Source: Flavobacterium aerium
GTDB lineage: Bacteria; Bacteroidota; Bacteroidia; Flavobacteriales; Flavobacteriaceae
Reading direction: 5' to 3'
Assembly (NCBI RefSeq): GCF_030766725.1
Contig: NZ_JARQWR010000004.1
Coordinates: 124,001 to 188,000 of the forward strand
DNA length: 64,000 nucleotides
Position 1 is the first letter of the stretch; each line of letters opens with the position of its first letter. A model generated the notes under the pieces. That model ran no database searches, was not told where the DNA came from, and saw only the letters and a list, made by a program, of their open reading frames with translations. The translations under genes were made by a program, and so were the position numbers. This document shows positions 53,630-63,990 of the stretch, piece after piece.

Positions 53630-53658
53630 AAAAAGCTTTCCCGTGGAGAGCTTTTTTT
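53630..53658 (+). terminator. Terminator of the rnk-like gene
   Basis: AAAAAGCT, mismatch, TCC, loop CGT, GGA, mismatch, AGCTTTTTTT. Confidence 0.85.
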
Positions 53659-53698
53659 ATGCTCAGAAATATGAAAATGAATATAAAGCCGTTTTAGT

Positions 53699-53706
53699 TA
53701 TATTTG
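53699..53706 (+). promoter_or_regulatory. -7 promoter box TATATTTG of porZ-recO
   Basis: TAnnTTTG element 22 bases upstream of the porZ ATG. Confidence 0.68.
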
Positions 53707-53728
53707 TGATTCAATCCCAACGTTTAAA

Positions 53729-56002
53729 ATGAAAAAGCATTTTTTTGTATTCTTATTCTTTATCACCTCACTCGTTTGTTTTTCACAGAATAATCAGTTG
53801 TGGCAAAGCTATCTATCATACAATGCAATTAGTGATTTGGCAGAATCCGATAATAGGATATTTGCTGGGACAGAAAATGCTGTGTTTTCAAAACATTTAA
53901 TTACGAATGAGCTGAAAACCTTTAATTCAGTAAATGGTTTGAAAGCAGAAACCATAACTTCAGTATACCACAGTCAGATTTTTAATAAAACACTAGTAGG
54001 AAATGAAAATGGATTAATCTTAGTGATTAACGGAACAGATGGCACTATTTTAAATGTGATTGATATCCTTACGAAAGTGCCGATTGCGCCCAATAAAAAG
54101 AAGATAAATCATTTCATGGAATACCAAGGGAAGGTATATATTTCCTGTGATTTTGGAATTGTAGTATTCGATTTGGCTACTTTGGAATTTGGTGATACCT
54201 ATTTCATGGGATCAGGAGGAGCAGAAATTGTAGTAAAGCAAACCGCTGTATACAATGGGTTTATTTATGCAGCAACAATAAATGACGGTATCCGTAGTGC
54301 AAGTATCACAAATCCGAATTTGAATGACTTTAACCAATGGCAACAGGTTGTGGGAGGAAGTTGGCTAGCTGTAGAAACTTTTGGCGCACAATTGATGGCC
54401 TTAAATTTAGATCGAAGTTTACAGAAATATTCCGGAGCCGGCTTTACACAAGTTACCCAATTTCCTCAAATAGGACTAGATATGAGAGCTAGGGGAGATA
54501 ATTTGGTAATCACAACCCAAAACCACCTTTATGTATTCAGTCAAGCATTAGCACAATTAGTACATATTAATGGTATACCAGGAGAAACACTGAGTTTTAC
54601 ATCAGGAACAGTATTACACAATATAATTTATATTGGAACACAGGAAAAAGGAGTGGTACAAACGGCCCTATTGAATCCTACTACATTCAATTTCTTTAAG
54701 CCCGATGGACCAGTAAGAAATAATATATTTTCAATTCAAGCATCACCCAATACACTATGGGCAGTTTATGGAGACTATTCACAGTTTTACGACCCATACC
54801 CATTAGATTCATATGGCGTGAGTCGATATGCTACACAAACAGGATGGCTGAATATCCCCTATGAAGAACTTTTGGGTGCTAAGAGCATTGTGCGAATAGC
54901 AATAAATCCACTAAATGAGAAACAAGTTTATTTCAGTTCTTATTTTTCAGGATTGTTAAAATACACAGATGGAGTCTTTAGTTTATTTAATTCCGATAAT
55001 AGTGGATTGGAATCTCTAGATCCTGTGAATAAAGATATAAGGATTAATGGATCCGCTTTCGATAAAACAGGAAACCTGTGGGTGACCAATTCAATGATTG
55101 AAAAGCCATTGAAAGTTTTAAGAGCAAACAATGCAATACAAACCTACCCATTTACAATTATAGAAAATCCACTAGCAGCAAGTTACGGGAGAATGGTAAT
55201 TGATAGAAACGGAACAAAATGGTTTGCGAGTAATTCAAATGGAGTCATTGGATTTAATGAAAACTATAATAATAGAGCAAAGAAAATAACGAAAGGGATA
55301 GATATGGGAGATTTGCCAAGTGTAGATGTAAGATCTTTGGCGGTTGACAATAGAAATCAACTTTGGATAGGGACAACAAGTGGCTTGCGTGTGTTACCGA
55401 GTATTGATAGCTTTATTTCAGAAGATCAACTAACAGCAAATTCTATTATAATTATTGATGATGGTTTAGCGCAAGAGTTAATGTTTAGACAATTTATAAC
55501 TGATATCTGTGTGGATGGATCCAATAACAAGTGGATTGGTACAGGAGATTCAGGAGTATTTATGGTATCGCCAAATGGACAAAATACAATCTATAGATTT
55601 ACAAAAGAAAACTCACCACTACCCAGTAATGTGATTAATGATATTGATATTAATCCCACAACAGGAGAAGTATTCTTCGCAACCAAATCGGGGATGGTGT
55701 CCTTCAAAGGACTTTCTACGAAACCCAATGATAATTTGAACGATGTATATGTGTACCCGAATCCTGTTCGACCACAATACAAAGGAACAGTGAAAATTAG
55801 TGGGTTGATGAATAAAGCAACTATTAAAATTACAGACATCGAAGGGAATTTAGTACATGAAGAAGTTTCAGAAGGAGGAACTATTGAATGGGATACAAAA
55901 GCTTTTGGAAAACACTATGTGGCTTCAGGAGTATATATGATCTTTATTTCATCGCAAGATGCAGCAGAAACTAAGGTTAAAAAAGTGATGATTATTCGAT
56001 AA
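53729..56002 (+). CDS. porZ: T9SS component PorZ
   Basis: A 757-residue surface protein of the type IX secretion system. It has a signal peptide (to about residue 20, ...VCFSQ), two beta-propeller regions (about 25-330 and 330-650) built from repeats such as 'NRIFAGTENAVFSKH' and 'NQLWIGTTSGLRVLPS', and a C-terminal sorting domain (about 670-757) starting at YVYPNPVRP and ending KKVMIIR. In Porphyromonas PorZ works with the attachment complex that delivers A-LPS to cargo. The porZ-recO order seen here is common in the phylum. The function is transferred from the family. Confidence 0.87.
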   Translation: MKKHFFVFLFFITSLVCFSQNNQLWQSYLSYNAISDLAESDNRIFAGTENAVFSKHLITNELKTFNSVNGLKAETITSVYHSQIFNKTLVGNENGLILVINGTDGTILNVIDILTKVPIAPNKKKINHFMEYQGKVYISCDFGIVVFDLATLEFGDTYFMGSGGAEIVVKQTAVYNGFIYAATINDGIRSASITNPNLNDFNQWQQVVGGSWLAVETFGAQLMALNLDRSLQKYSGAGFTQVTQFPQIGLDMRARGDNLVITTQNHLYVFSQALAQLVHINGIPGETLSFTSGTVLHNIIYIGTQEKGVVQTALLNPTTFNFFKPDGPVRNNIFSIQASPNTLWAVYGDYSQFYDPYPLDSYGVSRYATQTGWLNIPYEELLGAKSIVRIAINPLNEKQVYFSSYFSGLLKYTDGVFSLFNSDNSGLESLDPVNKDIRINGSAFDKTGNLWVTNSMIEKPLKVLRANNAIQTYPFTIIENPLAASYGRMVIDRNGTKWFASNSNGVIGFNENYNNRAKKITKGIDMGDLPSVDVRSLAVDNRNQLWIGTTSGLRVLPSIDSFISEDQLTANSIIIIDDGLAQELMFRQFITDICVDGSNNKWIGTGDSGVFMVSPNGQNTIYRFTKENSPLPSNVINDIDINPTTGEVFFATKSGMVSFKGLSTKPNDNLNDVYVYPNPVRPQYKGTVKISGLMNKATIKITDIEGNLVHEEVSEGGTIEWDTKAFGKHYVASGVYMIFISSQDAAETKVKKVMIIR

Positions 56003-56715
56003 TGCTTGTAAAAACAAAAGCAATAGTAATAAGTGCGATCAAGTATCAGGAGAAAAGTCTTATTGTAAAATGTTTTACAGAAACAGACGGATTGAAAGAT
56101 TACTTTGTACGAGACGCTTTTTCTTCAAAAAGAAACAATCAAAAAATCGCCTATTTCCAACCGCTTAATATTCTGGAGATTGAAGCCAATCATAAGAATA
56201 AAGGGACACTTGAAACATTCAAAGAAGTAAAAATATCCACACCTTACCAGACGATTAATACCGATATTGTAAAAAGCACCATTATTCTTTTTCTATCAGA
56301 AGTATTACATCATAGTGTGAAAGAAGAAGGAAAAGATGAATCCCTTTTTTCATATTTAGAAACAGCATTAACATGGCTGGATAATCATGATGAGATTGCA
56401 AATTTCCATCTGATATTACTACTAGAAATTACCAAATACCTCGGGTTCTATCCAGATACTTCAGATTCCTCTTGTTCTTTTTTTGAAATGGTAGAAGGAA
56501 TGTTTACACCCTTTCAAGGAATTAGTTGCCTGTCTGAACATCAAACCAATTTATTTAAAAGATTGATTGCCTTACGATTTGATAGTGATCAAAAAAGTTT
56601 TCATGTTATTGAACGACAACTATTACTCAAAATAATCATGGATTATTATGTCTTTCACCTGGATGGTTTCAGACGACCAAAATCATTAGATGTTTTAAAA
56701 GAGGTCTTCTCATAA
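56002..56715 (+). CDS. recO: DNA repair protein RecO
   Basis: RecO anneals DNA and, with RecF and RecR, loads RecA on gapped DNA. The 237-residue protein has the N-terminal OB fold ('TKAIVISAIKYQEKSLIVKC' near 4-23) and a helical C-terminal domain. The zinc-binding cysteines of some RecO proteins are not evident here. Its ATG overlaps the porZ stop by one base (TAATG). It converges with the minus-strand gene at 56732. Confidence 0.93.
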   Translation: MLVKTKAIVISAIKYQEKSLIVKCFTETDGLKDYFVRDAFSSKRNNQKIAYFQPLNILEIEANHKNKGTLETFKEVKISTPYQTINTDIVKSTIILFLSEVLHHSVKEEGKDESLFSYLETALTWLDNHDEIANFHLILLLEITKYLGFYPDTSDSSCSFFEMVEGMFTPFQGISCLSEHQTNLFKRLIALRFDSDQKSFHVIERQLLLKIIMDYYVFHLDGFRRPKSLDVLKEVFS

Positions 56716-56731
56716 TTAAATCAATAACTTT

Positions 56732-58537
56732 TTATTCAGTAGAGAATTTATAAAAAGCCTTAAATAATTTCCATTGGTTGAAAAATGAGATTCTATTTTG
56801 ATTATCAATTTCTAAGAACTTATAATTAGCATCTTCATCCAGTGCTTTGGGATAAATATACCACGAAGTTCCACCATCAAAAGAAATAAATACTCCAGTA
56901 TCATTATTAGAGCTGTTATGAAGTAAATAGATCTGATTTCCTTTTTCAATAACATAAAAACCCTTATCCGAAGGGTTGTCAGCAACATCATTTCCTAATT
57001 TTAAACTTCCAGAGCCATTTTTAAAAACCAATTTACGACTGTTTAGTAATTGGAAATTTTGGTATTGTTTTATAGTCTCTTTTTCTATTTTAGGAGTCGG
57101 TTTAAAATACATCTCTTTTTTTACTTCAAAATGCCACTGATGATTTGCTTTAGTAATGATAGGTTGAAAATAAGGCTTTCCAGAAGTAGGATATTCATCA
57201 AAATTCCAAGGACCGAGAGAAATAGTATCATTTTTTATAGCGAAAGCATAAGCATTGTAGTTGCTATTGTAATGAAGATCATCAGGAGTCTTTAAAGAAT
57301 CAACAACTTTCATATTTTTAAACAAGTAATATACACCCTGTTGAAAATCATATTTTTTCTTGGAATGTTCCTTGGTTTGAAGCGTAAAACCTAAAGCATA
57401 TTCTTTATCCAAAAATTCTAATTTTCGAAGTTTGTATTGATCAAAATACAACGTCGTTAATTTTTTATTTTCTTTCCACGTTTGACCATCATCTGTGGAA
57501 GAATAAATAAATCCAGTAGAAGGAAAGTTATCACTACAATCAGATTGTTGAGAATCGAAACTTTTCTTAATCCATACCGTTTGATATAGAATGTTATTAA
57601 AAGAATCAATGTATAAATTATCACTGCTAAAAAGACGAGGATTGTCTTTTGGAAACCAAAGACGAATTGTATTATCATTCTTGTTGAGTAGAGAAAACAC
57701 TTTTTTTGAACTAGAACAACGGGACATGTCTAAGGAGTAATTGGCCAATCCAAAATATAAATTTTTATCCTTTGTTGGGTGTAGATCTCCTTCAATGTAA
57801 GGTTTTGAATATGGCAATACTGCTTTGTCGATTTTTGTGGGTTCTATCTCTTTAGTTATTGTAAAATGCCCTTTGCTAAAATTGGACTGAACCAATTCAT
57901 CAGCTTTTGTAGTCGTTTCATAGTTGGAGTTACGATAAGAAAGTGATTCATATAGGTCCTTAGTAATTAAGAAATTACGTTGAGAAGCATTCATGATTTT
58001 TACAGACCCATTCGCTTCGGGCATATTCTCCAATAACATTTTTGCCCAATTGGGGAAGTAATAATGTCCAGGGATGAATTGTAAAGTAAAGTCTGAAGCA
58101 GTTTTTGTTTCTTTGGAGGAGATATATAAATCAAAACCACTCCCTTTTCCCGTAGCTTGGTTAAGATATAAAGTATCTTTTTGATGTATAATTTTGATTT
58201 CTAAAAGCCGATCGGTATTGTGGTTTTGAGGAATACGCAAGGATAAATCATTGATGCGTATGTAGTTCTCAAATTTGGAACTTGAATTTGGTAATACGCG
58301 TTTAAGGGAATCCGTGGGAATGTTTGGAGATTGATAGAAAACATTATTTATGATTAGGCTATATTCTTTATTCTTTTTAAAGAGGATTTCATTACCGTTA
58401 TTATCTAAAATGGAATAATAATATCTTGCCGTGAAATCTTGCCAACCCGGTTGTGCATGAAGAGTTGGAGACAATATGCCTACTATTAAAGTGAAGAAGA
58501 ATATCCAGTTGAATTTTTGTTTTAAATCGATCCCCAT
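56732..58537 (-). CDS. Secreted Asp-box (BNR-like) repeat protein of unknown function
   Basis: A 601-residue exported protein with an N-terminal signal ('FFFTLIVGILSPTLHAQ', cleaved near residue 29). Two clear Asp-box motifs, SSTDDGQTWKE (near 335) and FISFDGGTSWYIYP (near 555), place it among beta-propeller proteins such as sialidases and photosynthesis assembly factors. I see no sialidase catalytic arginine pattern, so enzymatic activity is not claimed. It has no T9SS sorting domain or lipobox. It lies 18 bases downstream of the next gene, so the two probably form a unit. Confidence 0.75.
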   Translation of the reverse strand: MGIDLKQKFNWIFFFTLIVGILSPTLHAQPGWQDFTARYYYSILDNNGNEILFKKNKEYSLIINNVFYQSPNIPTDSLKRVLPNSSSKFENYIRINDLSLRIPQNHNTDRLLEIKIIHQKDTLYLNQATGKGSGFDLYISSKETKTASDFTLQFIPGHYYFPNWAKMLLENMPEANGSVKIMNASQRNFLITKDLYESLSYRNSNYETTTKADELVQSNFSKGHFTITKEIEPTKIDKAVLPYSKPYIEGDLHPTKDKNLYFGLANYSLDMSRCSSSKKVFSLLNKNDNTIRLWFPKDNPRLFSSDNLYIDSFNNILYQTVWIKKSFDSQQSDCSDNFPSTGFIYSSTDDGQTWKENKKLTTLYFDQYKLRKLEFLDKEYALGFTLQTKEHSKKKYDFQQGVYYLFKNMKVVDSLKTPDDLHYNSNYNAYAFAIKNDTISLGPWNFDEYPTSGKPYFQPIITKANHQWHFEVKKEMYFKPTPKIEKETIKQYQNFQLLNSRKLVFKNGSGSLKLGNDVADNPSDKGFYVIEKGNQIYLLHNSSNNDTGVFISFDGGTSWYIYPKALDEDANYKFLEIDNQNRISFFNQWKLFKAFYKFSTE

Positions 58538-58555
58538 TTAGTTGTTCTTTAGTAG

Positions 58556-59257
58556 CTATTTTTCATCGTAATACACCATTAGTCCGTTGATTAGATCTAC
58601 ATGCTTAATGTTTAGATAGCGCATGTGTTTGATTGTTTTTTTGTAAGTAGTTTGCTCTCTTTTTAAAAAATAAACGGCGACAATAGGTTGCGTTTTTTTA
58701 TAATTTACGCCAATATAAGTGAGGCTCGGTAGTTGAAAAAAGTTGGTTTTCTGATCCCTATAAAAATTAATATAATCATCAATAGCCTCTTTTTTGGAGG
58801 TAATCTCTTCAATTTGGGGTCTTTGCTCTAATCCACATCGTCCAAATGTTTGATAAGGATTTTCGTCAACATTCGCTCGTTTTTTATCAAACTCAATTTT
58901 TCCAATGAATAAATTACGCTTTGTTTTATAATCAACCGAATTGTTATTTAGAACAGCCATTAATTGTAACAGGTTTTGAGGCTGATACAGCTCGTTGCTT
59001 TTAGATTTTCGAAAATTTTTCAAAAACGATTGCATGCTATTCTCCATATAAATCTGTTGCCAAATACTGTCTTTTTCAGATTGATTTAATACATAAGTGT
59101 TTTTGATTTTTGTGATGGTATTTTGTGAGTTAACCCCTGGTTGAATTCCAGATAGTTTAAGAAAAATATGATTTTTGTCCGTTGTAACAAAAGTGGAGTC
59201 TTGTCCAAAAGCAAAATGGGAAATGATGAAAAGAAGTAATAAGAAGTAATTTTTCAT
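58556..59257 (-). CDS. Secreted protein of unknown function
   Basis: I do not recognise this protein. The start at 59257 (MKNYFLLLLFIISHFAFGQ, 233 residues) gives a good signal peptide cleaved after about residue 19; a longer frame to 59290 adds 11 residues that would weaken it. The mature chain is charged, with no repeat or enzyme motif, and ends in a conserved-looking lysine/aromatic segment ('NIKHVDLINGLMVYYDEK'). It precedes the Asp-box gene by 18 bases. Confidence 0.75.
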   Translation of the reverse strand: MKNYFLLLLFIISHFAFGQDSTFVTTDKNHIFLKLSGIQPGVNSQNTITKIKNTYVLNQSEKDSIWQQIYMENSMQSFLKNFRKSKSNELYQPQNLLQLMAVLNNNSVDYKTKRNLFIGKIEFDKKRANVDENPYQTFGRCGLEQRPQIEEITSKKEAIDDYINFYRDQKTNFFQLPSLTYIGVNYKKTQPIVAVYFLKREQTTYKKTIKHMRYLNIKHVDLINGLMVYYDEK

Positions 59258-59402
59258 GCAATAGAAGTGTTTCACAAAAGGGACAAGCAATTATCGAATA
59301 TACATAAGTTTATAAGATTGACAAAATAAACATTCTCTAACCATTTAAGACAGAGCTTTTAAGCTTCCCATTGAGCTTAAAACCTCAATGGGATTATATT
59401 CT

Positions 59403-60305
59403 TTATTCATTAATCCATTGTAGTAAAGATGCTCTTTCTACAATATTCCAAGAATGAGGATGCTTTTCTCCATTTGCTCTTATTCCTCGGTTTTCAGTTT
59501 TAATTAATTCAGCTTTTGTGCTTCCTAAATTGACTAATGAATGATATGTTTTTTCCTGTTTATGAACATTTAAATCTTCATACGTTCTGTTTTTATTTTT
59601 CATCTGCCATTCCAAATCAGGCTCACAATAAAATCTAACTTTTATATTTTTTAGGAATTCAATATTAGCAGTTGAGTTACAAGAAAAAATATAAGGAGAA
59701 ACTGCTTTATACTTTTCGATGTCAGTTTCAGGTTTTCCTATTTCTTTTTCTAACATTTCAACTAAAAAAACGCCTTCTTCAACAGCGTCTTTATCAACAT
59801 TCTTTTTTATGTCATTTTTTGCGCCCTTATATAATTCTTCTAAATCTAATGGTGAATCAACAGCAAAGGTTCCCTTAGGTCGAATTGCATTTTTTGTTTT
59901 CAATAAATAATTAGTAAGTAATACGGAAACATTTCCTCCGCTCGAAAAACCACCAATATAAATATTTTCTTTTTTCACTTCATTTTGATCAAGAATTGAA
60001 TTTATAGCCTTACTATATTCAATTTTATCACCCTCAGATAAGTATAATTTTTGATTGTAATTTAAAAGTAAAGTTGTTATTCCTTCTTTCTCCAAATCTT
60101 GTAGAAAAAAGGCTTCTTTTTTTGTATTTTCAATATCACAAGGATAACAAGGGAATAAAATTAAAACCGCTTTTTGATCCAGCGATATTTTTAACTCGTA
60201 GTTTTTATCTTTTACAATTTTAATTTCCTTTTTTTCTTTTTTACAACAAACTAAAAAAAAGGAAATGAATAAAATGAAGAGGGCTTTTTTAGTACTTAAA
60301 TTCAT
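59403..60305 (-). CDS. Alpha/beta-hydrolase lipoprotein
   Basis: A 300-residue predicted lipoprotein: signal 'KKALFILFISFFLVCC' with a lipobox (LVCC). The mature domain has the nucleophile elbow GGFSSGG (about residue 126), as in alpha/beta hydrolases, with a possible His in the C-terminal 'ANGEKHPHSWNIVER' and Asp in 'TFAVDSPLDLEELYKGA'. Substrate is unknown; esterase or peptidase are both possible. The start at 60305 was chosen over 60350 because a TATATTTG promoter box at 60348-60355 covers the longer start. Confidence 0.8.
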   Translation of the reverse strand: MNLSTKKALFILFISFFLVCCKKEKKEIKIVKDKNYELKISLDQKAVLILFPCYPCDIENTKKEAFFLQDLEKEGITTLLLNYNQKLYLSEGDKIEYSKAINSILDQNEVKKENIYIGGFSSGGNVSVLLTNYLLKTKNAIRPKGTFAVDSPLDLEELYKGAKNDIKKNVDKDAVEEGVFLVEMLEKEIGKPETDIEKYKAVSPYIFSCNSTANIEFLKNIKVRFYCEPDLEWQMKNKNRTYEDLNVHKQEKTYHSLVNLGSTKAELIKTENRGIRANGEKHPHSWNIVERASLLQWINE

Positions 60306-60347
60306 AATAGTATAAAATGATTTTTTTAAAAGAGAAATGTCAATTGA

Positions 60348-60355
60348 CAAATATA
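60348..60355 (-). promoter_or_regulatory. -7 promoter box TATATTTG of the hydrolase gene
   Basis: TAnnTTTG element on the minus strand, 42 bases upstream of the ATG at 60305. It covers the alternative ATG at 60350. The remainder of 60356-60584 is AT-rich and must contain the ileS promoter, which I cannot place with confidence. Confidence 0.62.
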
Positions 60356-60584
60356 TACAAGTTTGTATTATTCTTTTTTGGTTGTCTAGAATAAATTAAA
60401 TTGTCCTCTTTTGAGTTCGTTCTTTTGGGATTTTTTTAATATAAAAAAGGCCTATATTTAATAGAGAAAAAGAGGAAATTAAAAAAAGGTATTAGATTAC
60501 TATTCAGCCGATAAAAAGTTGTATAAAGACTGCAATTAATTTAAAAATCCTTATTTTCGCAAATCGATTTAAGAAAATGACAAA

Positions 60585-63500
60585 ATGAGTAAGAAATTTA
60601 CTGAATACAAAGGACTTGACTTGCCAACAGTGGCGTCAGAAGTGCTCGATTTTTGGAAAAAAGAAAATATTTTTGAAAAAAGCATTACTACACGAGAAGG
60701 AAACCAACCATACGTGTTTTTTGAAGGACCACCTTCAGCGAACGGATTACCAGGAATTCATCACGTTATGGCACGTTCGATTAAGGATATTTTTTGTCGA
60801 TATAAAACACAAAAAGGATTTCAAGTTAAACGTAAAGCCGGATGGGATACCCATGGATTACCGGTTGAATTAGGAACGGAAAAAGAACTTGGAATTACAA
60901 AAGAAGATATTGGTAAAACCATCACTATAGAAGAATACAACGAAGCGTGTAAACGAACAGTTATGCGTTATACCGACGTATGGAATGACCTTACTGAAAA
61001 AATGGGATATTGGGTAGATATGGAAGATCCATACATCACCTATAAATCCAAGTACATGGAAACTGTATGGTGGTTGTTGAAACAAATCTACGATAAGGAT
61101 TTGATGTACAAAGGATACACAATCCAGCCGTATTCTCCAAAAGCAGGAACAGGACTAAGCTCACATGAGGTAAACCAGCCTGGAAGTTACCGTGATGTAA
61201 CCGATACGACTATTGTAGCGCAGTTCAAAGCAAAACAAGAAAGCCTACCTTCTTTTTTACAAGGATTAGGAGCGATCGATTTTATGGCATGGACCACTAC
61301 GCCTTGGACTTTACCTTCGAATACAGCATTAACCGTTGGACCAAAAATAGATTACGTTTTAGTTAAAACATACAATCAATATACATTTGAATTCATTCAA
61401 GTTGTATTGGCAAAAGCATTAGTTGGAAAACAATTTGCAGGTAAATACTTTGAAGTAGAAGAAGCTGCTTTAGAAGATTACAAACCCGAAGACAAAAAAA
61501 TTCCATATACTGTTGTTAAGGAATTTAAAGGAGCCGATTTAGTTGGAATACAATACGACCAATTATTACCGATTGCATTACCGTACCAAAATCCGGAAAA
61601 TGCATTTAGAATAATAGCAGGAGATTTCGTTACAACAGAAGATGGTACGGGAATTGTACATACAGCACCAACATTTGGAGCCGATGATGCAAGAGTAGCA
61701 AAAGAAGCACAACCAGAAGTTCCACCAATGTTAGTTTTAGATGATGCTGGAAACCCAGTGCCACTAGTAGATTTACAAGGGAAATTCACGAAACACATGG
61801 GTATTTATGCTGGTAAATATGTGAAGAATGAGTATTACAATGATGGAGAAGCACCAGAGAAATCAATTGACGTAGAATTAGCAATACGTTTAAAAGAAGA
61901 AAACAAAGCGTTCAAGGTTGAAAAATATGTACATAGTTACCCACACTGTTGGAGAACCGATAAACCAATCCTATACTACCCATTAGATTCATGGTTCATC
62001 AAAGTTACAGATGTAAGAGACCGTATGTTTGATTTGAATGAAACAATCAATTGGAAACCAAAATCAACTGGAGAAGGACGTTTTGGGAATTGGTTGAAAA
62101 ATGCAAACGACTGGAATTTATCCCGTTCACGCTATTGGGGAATACCATTGCCTATTTGGAGAACAGAAGATAAAACAGAAGAGATAATAATAGGATCAGT
62201 AGAAGAATTAGTTACCGAAATTCAGAAAGCGATCAAAGCAGGAGTAGCCTCAGAAAATCCATTTGAAGGATTTGAACCAGACAATATGAGTGAATCGAAC
62301 TATGATTTAGTGGATTTACATAAAAACGTAGTCGATAAAATTACATTGGTATCACCATCAGGAAAACCAATGAACCGTGAAACAGATCTAATTGATGTTT
62401 GGTTTGATTCAGGAGCAATGCCATACGCACAATGGCATTACCCTTTTGAGAACAAAGATTTAATAGATGCTAAGAAAGATTTCCCTGCAGACTTTATTGC
62501 TGAAGGAGTAGATCAAACGAGAGGATGGTTCTATACATTACACGCCATAGCAACATTGGTTTTTGATCAAGTAGCCTATAAAAATGTAGTGTCAAATGGA
62601 TTAGTTTTAGATAAAAATGGACAGAAAATGTCTAAACGTCTAGGTAATGCAGTAGATCCATTCACAACATTAGAAGAATATGGACCCGATGCCACACGTT
62701 GGTATATGATTGCCAACGCGAATCCATGGGATAACTTGAAGTTTGATATTGAAGGTGTTGCAGAGGTACGCAGAAAGTTCTTTGGAACATTGTACAACAC
62801 CTATTCGTTCTTTAGTTTGTATGCAAATATTGATAATTTCACCTACGCAGAAGCGGAAATTCCTCTAGAGGAAAGACCCGAAATTGACCGTTGGATTTTA
62901 TCAGAATTACATACATTAATAAAAGATGTAGATGCATTCTATGCAGATTATGAACCTACAAAAGTAGCGAGAGCAATTTCAGATTTTGTACAGGAAAACT
63001 TGAGTAATTGGTACGTACGTTTATGCAGAAGACGTTTCTGGAAAGGAGAATACAATACAGATAAGATTGCAGCCTATCAAACGCTATATACCTGTTTGGT
63101 AACCGTTGCAAAATTAGGATCAGCGATTGCACCTTTCTTTATGGATAAACTTTACAAAGATTTAACGCAAACAACACAAACTGAATCATTTGACTCAGTA
63201 CATTTGTCGACGTTTCCAGAATATGCTGATAACTTTGTTAATAAATCACTAGAAAGTCAGATGCAGAAAGCGCAAACAATTTCTTCACTAGTATTATCCC
63301 TACGTAAAAAGGAAATGATAAAAGTGCGTCAACCGCTGCAAAAGGTTATGATTCCTGTGTTTGACGAGAATCAACGCAATGAAATTGAGGCCGTTTCTGA
63401 CCTGATAAAAGCTGAGGTTAACGTGAAAGAAGTAGTACTTCTGGACGATGCATCAGGTATATTAGTGAAGCAAATTAAGCCAAACTTTAAAGCACTAGGG

Positions 63501-63983
63501 CCACGATTTGGAAAAGATATGGGTCTGATTTCCAAAGATATACAGGCTTTTTCGCAAGAGCAAATCAGTGAGTTAGAGCGCGTTGGGAATATGGATATTG
63601 CTATCTCAGGGAAAAGTGTTAATTTAACTTCTGAAGACGTAGAGATTACGTCACAAGATATTGAGGGATGGTTGGTAGCAAATTCAGGTAATATCACGGT
63701 TGCACTTGATATTACAATTAACGAAGATTTGCGAAAAGAAGGAATTGCAAGAGAACTTGTAAATAGAATTCAGAATATTAGAAAAGAATCCGGTTTTGAA
63801 GTGACGGACAAGATAAAAGTATATTTACAAAAAGATGGGATTCTGGAAGAAGCCATAAAGAGTAACGAAGAATATATTAAAGCTGAAACGCTCACAGAAG
63901 AACTAATAGTAAAAGACAGTATCCCCGAGGGTACAGTGATAGAATTTGATGAAATAAAAACTGTGTTATCCATTTCAAAATAA
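60585..63983 (+). CDS. ileS: Isoleucyl-tRNA synthetase, type 2 with GxHH signature
   Basis: A 1132-residue class I synthetase that charges tRNA-Ile and edits Val-tRNA-Ile. The editing domain (CP1) lies at about 190-400 ('MAWTTTPWTLPSNTALTVGP'), KMSKRLGN is near residue 683, and the anticodon-binding domain follows. The first signature is not HxGH but GIHH (residues 57-60, bases 60753-60764; GPPSANGLPGIHHV). The length and long C-terminal region fit the eukaryote-like type 2 enzymes; GxHH is the altered motif reported in a subset of IleRS2 linked to very high mupirocin resistance. No zinc ribbon was searched for. Confidence 0.95.
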   Translation: MSKKFTEYKGLDLPTVASEVLDFWKKENIFEKSITTREGNQPYVFFEGPPSANGLPGIHHVMARSIKDIFCRYKTQKGFQVKRKAGWDTHGLPVELGTEKELGITKEDIGKTITIEEYNEACKRTVMRYTDVWNDLTEKMGYWVDMEDPYITYKSKYMETVWWLLKQIYDKDLMYKGYTIQPYSPKAGTGLSSHEVNQPGSYRDVTDTTIVAQFKAKQESLPSFLQGLGAIDFMAWTTTPWTLPSNTALTVGPKIDYVLVKTYNQYTFEFIQVVLAKALVGKQFAGKYFEVEEAALEDYKPEDKKIPYTVVKEFKGADLVGIQYDQLLPIALPYQNPENAFRIIAGDFVTTEDGTGIVHTAPTFGADDARVAKEAQPEVPPMLVLDDAGNPVPLVDLQGKFTKHMGIYAGKYVKNEYYNDGEAPEKSIDVELAIRLKEENKAFKVEKYVHSYPHCWRTDKPILYYPLDSWFIKVTDVRDRMFDLNETINWKPKSTGEGRFGNWLKNANDWNLSRSRYWGIPLPIWRTEDKTEEIIIGSVEELVTEIQKAIKAGVASENPFEGFEPDNMSESNYDLVDLHKNVVDKITLVSPSGKPMNRETDLIDVWFDSGAMPYAQWHYPFENKDLIDAKKDFPADFIAEGVDQTRGWFYTLHAIATLVFDQVAYKNVVSNGLVLDKNGQKMSKRLGNAVDPFTTLEEYGPDATRWYMIANANPWDNLKFDIEGVAEVRRKFFGTLYNTYSFFSLYANIDNFTYAEAEIPLEERPEIDRWILSELHTLIKDVDAFYADYEPTKVARAISDFVQENLSNWYVRLCRRRFWKGEYNTDKIAAYQTLYTCLVTVAKLGSAIAPFFMDKLYKDLTQTTQTESFDSVHLSTFPEYADNFVNKSLESQMQKAQTISSLVLSLRKKEMIKVRQPLQKVMIPVFDENQRNEIEAVSDLIKAEVNVKEVVLLDDASGILVKQIKPNFKALGPRFGKDMGLISKDIQAFSQEQISELERVGNMDIAISGKSVNLTSEDVEITSQDIEGWLVANSGNITVALDITINEDLRKEGIARELVNRIQNIRKESGFEVTDKIKVYLQKDGILEEAIKSNEEYIKAETLTEELIVKDSIPEGTVIEFDEIKTVLSISK

Positions 63984-63990
63984 TAAATTT

